From the NCBI RefSeq assembly GCF_002455975.1, contig NZ_DKLM01000011.1, forward strand, positions 10,930 through 19,632: 8,703 nt of DNA, read 5' to 3'. This DNA comes from Clostridium sp. UBA6640. Lineage in GTDB: Bacteria; Bacillota; Clostridia; Clostridiales; Clostridiaceae. The number at the start of each line of letters is the position of its first letter. The stretch's first letter is position 1. The notes under the pieces were generated by a model. That model did no database searches and was not told where the DNA came from. It saw only the letters and a list, made by a program, of their open reading frames with translations. Positions 1 to 5,875 of the stretch are shown here, one piece after another. Position numbers and translations under genes: made by a program.

Positions 1-1
1 A

Positions 2-190
2 AGCTTTTTAGAAAATAAGAGCAGTAATATTGAAAGAGTTATGAATGAAAAAACATCTGAGTTCTTTTATAAGGAAGAAGAAATTGGAAATTTATCAAAA
101 ATAATAAATGATAAAAAAGCCAAAAATGAAAAATTGAATAAGATATTAATAGAAAAGGAAGAGCAACTAAGAATTCTACAAAGAAATTAA
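2..190 (+). CDS. C-terminal end of a coiled-coil protein (partial, cut by left edge)
   Basis: An open frame runs from base 2 to a TAA at 188-190 and gives 62 residues; its beginning lies outside the window. The peptide is almost entirely charged and helical (rich in E, K, N, I, L), ending in EKEEQLRILQRN, which suggests a coiled coil. Its stop overlaps the ATG of the next gene by one base (TAATG), the usual layout of translationally coupled genes, and this is the main support that it is real. An internal ATG at 41 lacks a properly spaced ribosome binding site, so a separate 49-residue gene is less likely than a truncated longer one. I recognise no family. By inference it works with the membrane-anchored deacetylase that follows, which also carries a coiled coil. 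Confidence 0.6.
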   Translation, partial: SFLENKSSNIERVMNEKTSEFFYKEEEIGNLSKIINDKKAKNEKLNKILIEKEEQLRILQRN

Positions 191-1227
191 TGAGGTATAA
201 ATATATTATGAAAAAGAAAACATATATAGCTCTTATAGTAATAGTATTAGTTATAACGGAAGTATTTATGGTATCTTATAGTATTAAAAAGGATAAAAAA
301 ATAAATATATTAAATCAAATTCTTTTTCAAAATAGCAATAATATAAATACATTAGATGCTAAGATATACTCAGCTGATATAAAAACTGAAGAGTATAGAG
401 GAATAGAGAATAGTATTGATAAGGAAATTAAAAAAATAGAAGAGCAAATTAATTCTTTAGATGAAATGATAAAAATAGAGGAAAAGAAACAAATTGAAAA
501 AAAAGAAAAGCAAAAAGAGTTAATAAGCAGCATACAGAATTATAGCGGTAATAAAATTACTGAGTATTATGTAGCAAATATTCCTAATAAAAAAGTAGCA
601 TATTTAACCTTTGATGATGGCCCAAGTAAAAATACTATAGAGATATTAGATACCCTAAAAAAATATGATATTAAAGCTACATTTTTTGTGAATGGGAGAG
701 AAGACGAATTTTCCCATAAAGTTTATGAAAGAATGATAAAAGAAGGGCATACATTAGGTAATCATACTTATAGTCATGATTATAGTTATGTTTATAGTGA
801 TATGAACAGTTTTATCGAAGATTTTGACAAGCTTCAAAAGTTAATAAAATCTAAATATAATTATGAAATGAAAATTGCACGATTTCCTGGCGGAAGCAAT
901 AATACCATAAGTGAAAATTATCACTATAATATTATGACAGATTTAAGTAAGTTTTTAATTATTAGTGAATATACCTATTTTGATTGGAATATTGATTCTA
1001 ATGATGCTACAGCTATAGCTTCAAGTAGAGATTATATAATAAACTCTGTATTAGAAAATTCTAAGGATATAAACTCTGCAATAATATTAATGCATGATAA
1101 CATAATGAAAACTACTACAGCAGAGGCGTTACCATATATAATTGACGGGCTAATTAACCAAGGATATGAGTTTAGCTCCTTAGATCCATCACAGTATACA
1201 ATTCAATTTTTAAGAGCTGTTTATTAA
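190..1227 (+). CDS. Membrane-anchored CE4 polysaccharide deacetylase (NodB domain) with coiled-coil stalk
   Basis: This is a probable metal-dependent de-N-acetylase acting on cell-wall or extracellular polysaccharide outside the membrane. Residues 11-30 form one hydrophobic helix after KKK, with no cleavage site I can identify, so it is likely a signal anchor. Residues about 65-115 are a charged E/K/I-rich coiled-coil stalk. The NodB domain spans about 133-335. Visible CE4 motifs are TFDDGP (140-145; D142 catalytic base, D143 metal ligand), HTYSH (192-196; two metal histidines), RFPGGS (231-236), DWNIDSND (265-272) and LMHD (300-303; H302). All catalytic positions are present, so it should be active. 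The first ATG overlaps the upstream stop but has no clear Shine-Dalgarno. ATG 208 (residue 7) has GAGG at 192-195, 12 bases upstream, and gives a more typical MKKK signal anchor, so either start is possible. Two tandem TAA stops end the gene. The substrate is not determinable; peptidoglycan is an inference. Confidence 0.88.
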   Translation: MRYKYIMKKKTYIALIVIVLVITEVFMVSYSIKKDKKINILNQILFQNSNNINTLDAKIYSADIKTEEYRGIENSIDKEIKKIEEQINSLDEMIKIEEKKQIEKKEKQKELISSIQNYSGNKITEYYVANIPNKKVAYLTFDDGPSKNTIEILDTLKKYDIKATFFVNGREDEFSHKVYERMIKEGHTLGNHTYSHDYSYVYSDMNSFIEDFDKLQKLIKSKYNYEMKIARFPGGSNNTISENYHYNIMTDLSKFLIISEYTYFDWNIDSNDATAIASSRDYIINSVLENSKDINSAIILMHDNIMKTTTAEALPYIIDGLINQGYEFSSLDPSQYTIQFLRAVY

Positions 1228-1502
1228 TAATTTTATACTATGTCTATAATATAAAATGCTAACATTCAACTATACTTATTTTAAGTAAAACATATTTGTA
1301 TATTTTAATGCTAGCTTAGTTTCTGTAATTAATTACAATATTATTTTTGAACTATATAAATAGATTTTGCCGAATAATGCTTATTTGCTATTATATAATT
1401 TAAGTTTTGGAACTTTTAGACAATTAGGCTTAAATATGCTTGTTCCTCAATCTTCATTAGGTTATACTACAAATAATCGAAGGTTTAAAAGGGGGATAAC
1501 AT
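1228..1502 (+). other. Intergenic spacer between the deacetylase and cysS
   Basis: I see no gene in these 275 bases. No terminator with a U-run follows the deacetylase; the only hairpin there is TACTTA-TTT-TAAGTA at 1273-1287. A perfect TATAAT lies at 1394-1399 but has no good -35 box 16-18 bases upstream. A weaker pair, TTACAA 1333-1338 and TATAAA 1355-1360 with 16-base spacing, is an alternative promoter. Despite the aminoacyl-tRNA synthetase gene downstream, the T-box core (GGGTGGNACCGCG-like) is absent. Confidence 0.5.
1409..1485 (+). promoter_or_regulatory. Possible structured leader of cysS (two hairpins before the RBS)
   Basis: GGAAC (1409-1413) pairs with GTTCC (1442-1446), enclosing AGGC (1426-1429) paired with GCTT (1438-1441). 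Downstream, AATCTTC (1449-1455) can pair with GAAGGTT (1479-1485) with one G-U pair and a 23-base loop, ending six bases before the GGGGG of the ribosome binding site at 1491-1495. The stems are short and the region is AT-rich, so chance is a real alternative. It matches no riboswitch class I can recognise and lacks the T-box signature. Confidence 0.25.
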
Positions 1503-2930
1503 ATGTCAATCTATATTTATAATGTACTAAGCAGAAAAAAGGAGTTGTTTACTCCAATAGAAGAAGGTAAAGTGAAAATGTATGCTTGTGGTATAACTGT
1601 ATCTGGAGATGCTCACATAGGACACGCATATCAATCAGTTATATTTGATGTTATAAAAAAGTATCTTGAATATGAGGGATATGAGGTTATTTATGTAAGA
1701 AATTATACAGACGTTGATGATAAGATTATAGACAAAGGTAAAAAGCTAGGAATTGATCCACAAGAATATGCTAAAAATCAAATATTGAAAATAGATTCGG
1801 AATTAGATAAGCTTGGAAATGATAGAGCAACAATTCAGGCAAAAGCCACTGAAAATATTAATGAAATCATAGAATTTATTGAGAAATTAATTAAAAAAGA
1901 TTATGCATATGTAACAAAATTTGGAGATGTATTTTTTTCTGTAAATAAATATTCACAGTATGGAAAATTATCAAATAGAGTAATTAAGGATAATATTAGC
2001 GGAGTGAGAAAGGAAGTTGAGCCGGGAAAGAGAGAGGATGAAGACTTCGCTTTATGGAAAAGTGCAAAAATTGGTGAGATCTACTGGGAAGCTCCATGGG
2101 GAAAGGGACGTCCAGGATGGCATATTGAATGTTCAGCTATGAGCATGAAATATTTAGGAGAGACAATTGATATTCATGGCGGAGGAAAAGATCTTATATT
2201 TCCACATCATGAGAATGAAATTGCACAGTCAGAATCATTAACAGGAAAGCAGTTTTCGAATTATTGGATACATAATGGACTTGTTAAGCTTAATGGCCAA
2301 AAGATGAGTAAGTCATTAGGAAATGTAATCTCAATAAAAGAATTATTAGATAATTATAATTCGGATGTAATAAGATTTGTTTTACTACAAAATAATTACA
2401 AATCAGATTTAAATATAGTTGACGGTATATTTGAAGAAGTAGAAAAACATATATATAATTTCTATAAAATATTTAATGGAATTGATAATTTAAAATATGA
2501 GAAGACTATAAAGAAAATTAAACTTCCTTATAATATAGAGGATGAATTTAAGGAATCAATGAGAAATGATTTTAACACAGCGGTTGCTATTTCAAACTTA
2601 TTTAAATATTTTCATAGTATGAATGGTATGCTTAATAAAAATAAGGATATTGCTGCATTAAAGTTAATGAAAGAAACTGTAATAAGAGTATATAGAGTTT
2701 TAGGATTGTTGCAAAATGATCCTAAAGAGGTAATTAATGAAATACAAAGCAAATATTTGGGAAAAAATAAAGTAACAGAAGAGGAGATTAACTTTCTTAT
2801 TGAAAAAAGAAGCAAATATAAAGAAGAGAAAGATTATGAAAATGCTGATTTAATAAAAAAACAGCTATTAAATAAAGGGATACTTATTTTAGATAGGAAA
2901 AATAGTACTGAGTGGGATATTTCTCTATAA
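1503..2930 (+). CDS. cysS: Cysteinyl-tRNA synthetase (CysRS, class Ia)
   Basis: This enzyme charges tRNA-Cys with cysteine using ATP in the cytosol. It is 475 residues long, close to the usual 460-480. The class I signatures are both intact: HIGH at 38-41 and KMSKS at 267-271. The zinc site that selects cysteine is complete: C29, C210, H235 and E239 (in HHENE), matching the known E. coli ligands with an offset of one. GRPGWHIECSAM (202-213) and DIHGGGKDLIFPHHENE (223-239) are family hallmarks, and the C-terminus (about 425-475) is the usual helical tRNA-binding end. The stretch before HIGH reads CGITVSGDAHIGHAYQS, whereas common CysRS have TVYDxxHIGxxR; this resembles a clostridial subfamily rather than the canonical form. 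The start has AAGGGGG seven bases upstream. The gene is followed 22 bases later by cca, so the two probably form one transcript for tRNA charging and maturation. Confidence 0.95.
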   Translation: MSIYIYNVLSRKKELFTPIEEGKVKMYACGITVSGDAHIGHAYQSVIFDVIKKYLEYEGYEVIYVRNYTDVDDKIIDKGKKLGIDPQEYAKNQILKIDSELDKLGNDRATIQAKATENINEIIEFIEKLIKKDYAYVTKFGDVFFSVNKYSQYGKLSNRVIKDNISGVRKEVEPGKREDEDFALWKSAKIGEIYWEAPWGKGRPGWHIECSAMSMKYLGETIDIHGGGKDLIFPHHENEIAQSESLTGKQFSNYWIHNGLVKLNGQKMSKSLGNVISIKELLDNYNSDVIRFVLLQNNYKSDLNIVDGIFEEVEKHIYNFYKIFNGIDNLKYEKTIKKIKLPYNIEDEFKESMRNDFNTAVAISNLFKYFHSMNGMLNKNKDIAALKLMKETVIRVYRVLGLLQNDPKEVINEIQSKYLGKNKVTEEEINFLIEKRSKYKEEKDYENADLIKKQLLNKGILILDRKNSTEWDISL

Positions 2931-2952
2931 TTACAAAAGTTTAAACAAAGGG

Positions 2953-4320
2953 ATGATATGGGTGGAAATGAGTATAAAATTACCTTTAGAGGTAGAACTA
3001 ATAATTGATAAGTTATATAAAAGTGGATATGAAGGATTTGCAGTAGGTGGATGTATACGAGATAGTATATTAGGATTAGAGCCTAAAGATTGGGATATTA
3101 CTACGAGTTCTACTCCAGAGCAAACTAAAGAATTATTTAGTTCACTAGGATATAAGGTAATAGAGACAGGAATACAGCATGGTACTGTTACGATAATTAT
3201 AAATAAAATGCCTTATGAAATCACTACTTATAGAGTAGAAGGAGATTATATAGACAATAGAAGACCTTCCAAAGTTTATTACACTAGTAAATTAGAAGAG
3301 GACTTAAAGAGAAGGGATTTCACTATTAATACATTTGCTTATAACTATAAAGTAGGCTTAGTAGATTGCTTTAATGGTATAAAAGATTTAAATTGGGAAA
3401 AAATCAAAGCAGTAGGAGATGGAAATGAAAGATTTCAGGAAGATGCATTAAGGATGTTAAGAGCGATAAGATTTAGTAGCCAGTTAGATTTTTCTATAGA
3501 TGACCATACAGAAGAGGCTATTATAAATAATAGTAAATTGCTTAAAAATATTAGTGTAGAAAGAATTAGAGAAGAATTTAAGAAAATACTAATTTCTGAT
3601 ACTCCATCAAAAGGAATAAGAAAACTAGTAGAATTGAATCTTATGGAGTATATAATACCTGAATTAATAGAATTAGTAGACTTTAATCAAAGAAGTAAGT
3701 ATCATGATAAAGATATTTTTAATCATGTAATGGTAGCTCTAGATAATACTAATAATGACTTTAATTTAAGATTAGCTACATTATTACATGATATAGGTAA
3801 ACCTAGTACATTTACTATTGATAACAGTGGTAGGGGACATTTTTATGGTCATGAGTTGGTAGGAGAAAAACTTACAATAGAAATACTTAAAAAGTTAAAA
3901 TTTGATAATAATACAATTAACAGAGTTTCAAAATTAGTAAAAAACCATATGAAAATTCCTCAAATAGATAAGCCAATAAAAATAAAAAAATATATAAATG
4001 AAATAGGTGAAGAAAATTTAGATATTTTATTTCGATTAATGATTGCTGATAGAAAAGCTTCTTCTCCTGAATATAGAAAATATGATGATATATTAAAACT
4101 TAAAAGAACTTGTGATAAAATCCTTAATAGTAAAGAACCTTTAACTCTTAAGGATATAAATATAAATGGAAAGGATTTGATTTCACTAGGAATAGCTGAA
4201 GGAGAGAATATAGGTATATTACTTAAATATTTATTAGAATTAGCCCTTGAGAAACCTAATTTAAATACTAAAGAAATACTGATACAGGAAGCTAGAATTT
4301 ATGCACAGAATAATTTGTAA
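2953..4320 (+). CDS. cca: CCA tRNA nucleotidyltransferase with HD domain (class II)
   Basis: This enzyme adds or repairs the 3'-CCA end of tRNAs from CTP and ATP without a nucleic-acid template. Class II polymerase-beta-fold motifs are in order: VGGCIRD (31-37), catalytic DWD (46-48), RRDFTIN (120-126), and EDALRMLRAIRF (163-174), which contains the EDxxR base-selection motif. A complete HD-type metal site follows: H258, HD at 279-280 (in LLHDIGKP), H300 and D366, as in HD-containing CCA enzymes with possible phosphohydrolase activity. The length of 455 fits that subtype. The start is uncertain. The first ATG directly abuts the AAAGGG at 2947-2952 and so has no spacing. GTG 2962 (spacing 9) or ATG 2968 (giving MSIKLPLEVE) is a more likely true start. 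It probably shares an operon with cysS. Whether it adds all of CCA or only part cannot be settled from motifs alone. Confidence 0.93.
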   Translation: MIWVEMSIKLPLEVELIIDKLYKSGYEGFAVGGCIRDSILGLEPKDWDITTSSTPEQTKELFSSLGYKVIETGIQHGTVTIIINKMPYEITTYRVEGDYIDNRRPSKVYYTSKLEEDLKRRDFTINTFAYNYKVGLVDCFNGIKDLNWEKIKAVGDGNERFQEDALRMLRAIRFSSQLDFSIDDHTEEAIINNSKLLKNISVERIREEFKKILISDTPSKGIRKLVELNLMEYIIPELIELVDFNQRSKYHDKDIFNHVMVALDNTNNDFNLRLATLLHDIGKPSTFTIDNSGRGHFYGHELVGEKLTIEILKKLKFDNNTINRVSKLVKNHMKIPQIDKPIKIKKYINEIGEENLDILFRLMIADRKASSPEYRKYDDILKLKRTCDKILNSKEPLTLKDININGKDLISLGIAEGENIGILLKYLLELALEKPNLNTKEILIQEARIYAQNNL

Positions 4321-4343
4321 ATAATACTATTATAGTATATAAT
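4315..4343 (+). promoter_or_regulatory. Candidate sigma-A promoter of the DUF1292 gene with a palindrome in the spacer
   Basis: TTGTAA (4315-4320), overlapping the cca stop codon, and a perfect TATAAT (4338-4343) are separated by exactly 17 bases. A perfect inverted repeat ATACTA-TTA-TAGTAT (4324-4338) fills the spacer and could be a repressor or activator site. The AT-rich context lowers confidence. Confidence 0.5.
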
Positions 4344-4376
4344 ATGAATGTATTTTTACTTTGAAAGGAGATAATT

Positions 4377-4634
4377 ATGGAAGATAAAAAAATAATAACA
4401 GTGTTAGATGCTGAAACTAATGAAAAAATAGAACTAGAAGTGGTTGAAGAAATTAATTTAAATGATATGAGATATGTGTTATTAGCACCAGCAGATAATG
4501 ATGAAGATGCCTATATATATAAAATAGTTAATGTTGATGGTAAAGACACTTATGAAATGGTTGAGAGTGAAGAAGAATTTAATGCTGTAGTAGAAGAGTA
4601 TGATAAATTATTTGATGAAACAATGAATGAATAA
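4377..4634 (+). CDS. Small acidic DUF1292 family protein
   Basis: An 85-residue cytosolic protein with no signal peptide or membrane segment. It is strikingly acidic, with about 27 D/E against 7 K/R. The pattern of an N-terminal ITVLDAETNEKIELEVVE strand pair, a central YVLLAPADNDEDAYIYKIV and a C-terminal E-rich helix matches DUF1292 (YrzB-like) proteins of Firmicutes, whose function is unknown. Length is normal for the family (about 80-110). The start is supported by AAAGGAG at 4364-4370, six bases upstream. It follows cca by 56 bases but seems to have its own promoter at 4315-4343 as well, and is closed by the hairpin at 4638-4666. Nothing in the sequence gives a biochemical role; none is assigned here. 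Confidence 0.82.
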   Translation: MEDKKIITVLDAETNEKIELEVVEEINLNDMRYVLLAPADNDEDAYIYKIVNVDGKDTYEMVESEEEFNAVVEEYDKLFDETMNE

Positions 4635-4637
4635 AAG

Positions 4638-4666
4638 AAAAACATCTAGTGATCCTAGATGTTTTT
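4638..4666. terminator. Bidirectional Rho-independent terminator
   Basis: CATCTAG (4643-4649) and CTAGATG (4655-4661) form a perfect stem around a TGATC loop, extended by A5 on the left and T5-6 on the right. The A/T flanks are symmetrical, so it can terminate both the plus-strand DUF1292 gene (stop at 4634) and the minus-strand pdaA gene (stop at 4671). Confidence 0.9.
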
Positions 4667-4670
4667 TGCT

Positions 4671-5669
4671 TTATGGTAGTAATTTAAATTCATATCCTTG
4701 TGCTTTTATTTCTTTTATAACCTCATCTAATATTTCGGTGTTTGTCTTTGATACAGCGTGCACTAACATAATACAGCCATTATGAACACTATTTAACATA
4801 GTTTGTTTTGCAGTACTAGGATTAGGCTGATTATTTACATCCCAATCATGATAAGCAAAGCTCCAAAATATAGTCTTATATCCTAAATTTTTAGTCATAG
4901 CTAAGGTTTTTTCTGAGTATTCTCCCATAGGTGGTCTAAAAAATTTAGGTATATCTTGGCCAGTAATAGCTTTAAACTTATCTTCAACATCTTTAAATTC
5001 GTTATTAAATTTAGTTTCATCTCCAGCCACCGTAGGCATAGATGGATGAGTGTTAGAATGATTACCTACAATATGACCTTCATCTACCATTCTTTTTATT
5101 AACTCAGGATTGCCCTTAACATATGGAGAAGTAACAAAGAAAATTGCTTTAACATCATTAGCTTTTAATGTATCTAATATTTTTGGAGTATAACCATTTT
5201 CATATCCTTCATCAAAAGTTAAATATATAACTTTTTCATCGGTATTCCCTACATATAGTGCATCATACTTGTTTAAGTCAAATTTTATATCCTTGTTTAC
5301 TTCTGGAGTTGTATGGGTTTTGTTGGGTTTATACCACCAACTAATTTTGGTATTATCTAAATTTGTATCAATTTTATTTATGCTAGTTTTGTTTTCTTGC
5401 TCAGGGGAAGATGAATTATTTTCAGTAGGATTATTTACCTCTTTTTTTTCAACTTCCGAACGAGACTTGTTATTGTCCTTTTCTGATAAATTTTTATTTT
5501 CCTTTTTTAAGTCGTCTTTATTATCTTTTTTCTCTATAGGACTTGTTGATGTTACTACTGATTCTTCATTAATTTTAGAGGCCTTATCTTGTATATTTTC
5601 ATTACTTAAACAACCCAATAGTGTTAGTGCAAAAGCTAAAGATAAAGTTAAAATTTTTACTTTCCTCAT
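4671..5669 (-). CDS. pdaA: Delta-lactam-biosynthetic de-N-acetylase PdaA, lipoprotein form
   Basis: PdaA removes the N-acetyl group from muramic acid in spore cortex peptidoglycan after CwlD has removed its peptide, leading to the muramic delta-lactam recognised by germination enzymes. Residues 1-20 are a lipoprotein signal with lipobox LLGC (17-20). Residues 21-110 are a low-complexity K/E/N/S/D linker. The CE4 domain (about 130-332) shows the PdaA hallmark TFDEGYENGYTP (151-162), HSNTH (204-208) with both metal histidines, RPPMGEYS (245-252), FWSFAYHDWDVNNQ (268-281) and LVHAVS (302-307, H304). The second aspartate of the classical motif is E154 here; such replacement is typical of the PdaA subfamily. 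At 332 residues it is about 70 longer than B. subtilis PdaA because of the linker. AAAGGAG at 5678-5684 is eight bases from the start. I found no convincing forespore (sigma-G) promoter. It is divergent from the SDR gene, and cwlD is not in the window. Confidence 0.92.
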   Translation of the reverse strand: MRKVKILTLSLAFALTLLGCLSNENIQDKASKINEESVVTSTSPIEKKDNKDDLKKENKNLSEKDNNKSRSEVEKKEVNNPTENNSSSPEQENKTSINKIDTNLDNTKISWWYKPNKTHTTPEVNKDIKFDLNKYDALYVGNTDEKVIYLTFDEGYENGYTPKILDTLKANDVKAIFFVTSPYVKGNPELIKRMVDEGHIVGNHSNTHPSMPTVAGDETKFNNEFKDVEDKFKAITGQDIPKFFRPPMGEYSEKTLAMTKNLGYKTIFWSFAYHDWDVNNQPNPSTAKQTMLNSVHNGCIMLVHAVSKTNTEILDEVIKEIKAQGYEFKLLP

Positions 5670-5741
5670 ATAATGATCTCCTTTCTCTAAATAAAATTAA
5701 CCTTACTATTTAATACGAATATTTATTTAAAAAATATAGTA

Positions 5742-5757
5742 TTTTATTTAAATAAAA
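5742..5757. repeat. Perfect 16-bp palindrome upstream of pdaA
   Basis: TTTTATTTAAATAAAA reads identically on both strands, 72 bases upstream of the pdaA start in the divergent intergenic region. It could be a regulator site, but it contains only A and T and the surroundings are extremely AT-rich, so chance is plausible. Confidence 0.3.
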
Positions 5758-5796
5758 CACTTATTATAGTTTAAGCAATAGATAATAATATATGCA

Positions 5797-5831
5797 AATA
5801 ATATTTAACCAACTTTTGGTTTAATATTATT
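5797..5831. promoter_or_regulatory. Long inverted repeat (15 of 16 pairs) over the SDR promoter
   Basis: The left arm at 5797-5812 and the right arm at 5816-5831 are complementary at 15 of 16 positions (mismatch 5806/5822) around a CTT centre. The core is AACCAA-CTT-TTGGTT, so it is not merely an A/T run. It covers the -35 box, the spacer and part of the -10 box of the likely SDR promoter, which fits an operator for a dimeric regulator. There is no U-run after it, so it is not a terminator. No known operator class is recognised. Confidence 0.6.
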
Positions 5832-5833
5832 AT
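5805..5833 (+). promoter_or_regulatory. Candidate sigma-A promoter of the SDR gene
   Basis: TTAACC (5805-5810) and TATTAT (5828-5833) are 17 bases apart, placing transcription start near 5840 and giving a leader of about 36 bases before the ATG at 5876. It lies inside the inverted repeat at 5797-5831. Confidence 0.45.
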
Positions 5834-5875
5834 ATAAAAATAAACATAATAAAATTGATAGAAAGGAGAGAGAGT

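Noticed and set aside
327..533. Short minus-strand frame opposite the deacetylase stalk
   Set aside because: Antisense to the repetitive coiled-coil coding region; the S/F/I-rich peptide is what reverse-complemented A-rich codons give.
1273..1287. TACTTA-TTT-TAAGTA as a terminator for the first deacetylase
   Set aside because: The stem is only six A/T-rich pairs and no T-run follows on either strand.
1228..1502. Expected T-box riboswitch upstream of cysS
   Set aside because: The conserved T-box core and a following terminator with a U-run are both absent; only weak stems are present.
2612..2815. Short minus-strand frame opposite cysS
   Set aside because: Antisense to conserved coding sequence with no ribosome binding site.
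5269..5673. Open plus-strand frame opposite pdaA
   Set aside because: It mirrors the low-complexity K/E-rich linker on the opposite strand, has no ribosome binding site and no recognisable domain.
5700..5800. Possible sigma-G (forespore) promoter for pdaA
   Set aside because: Sequences such as AATACTA and TATAATA resemble a -10 box, but no matching -35 box sits at the right distance, so it is not claimed.
5797..5831. The long inverted repeat as a terminator
   Set aside because: No U-tract follows on either strand, and it lies upstream of both divergent genes rather than downstream.
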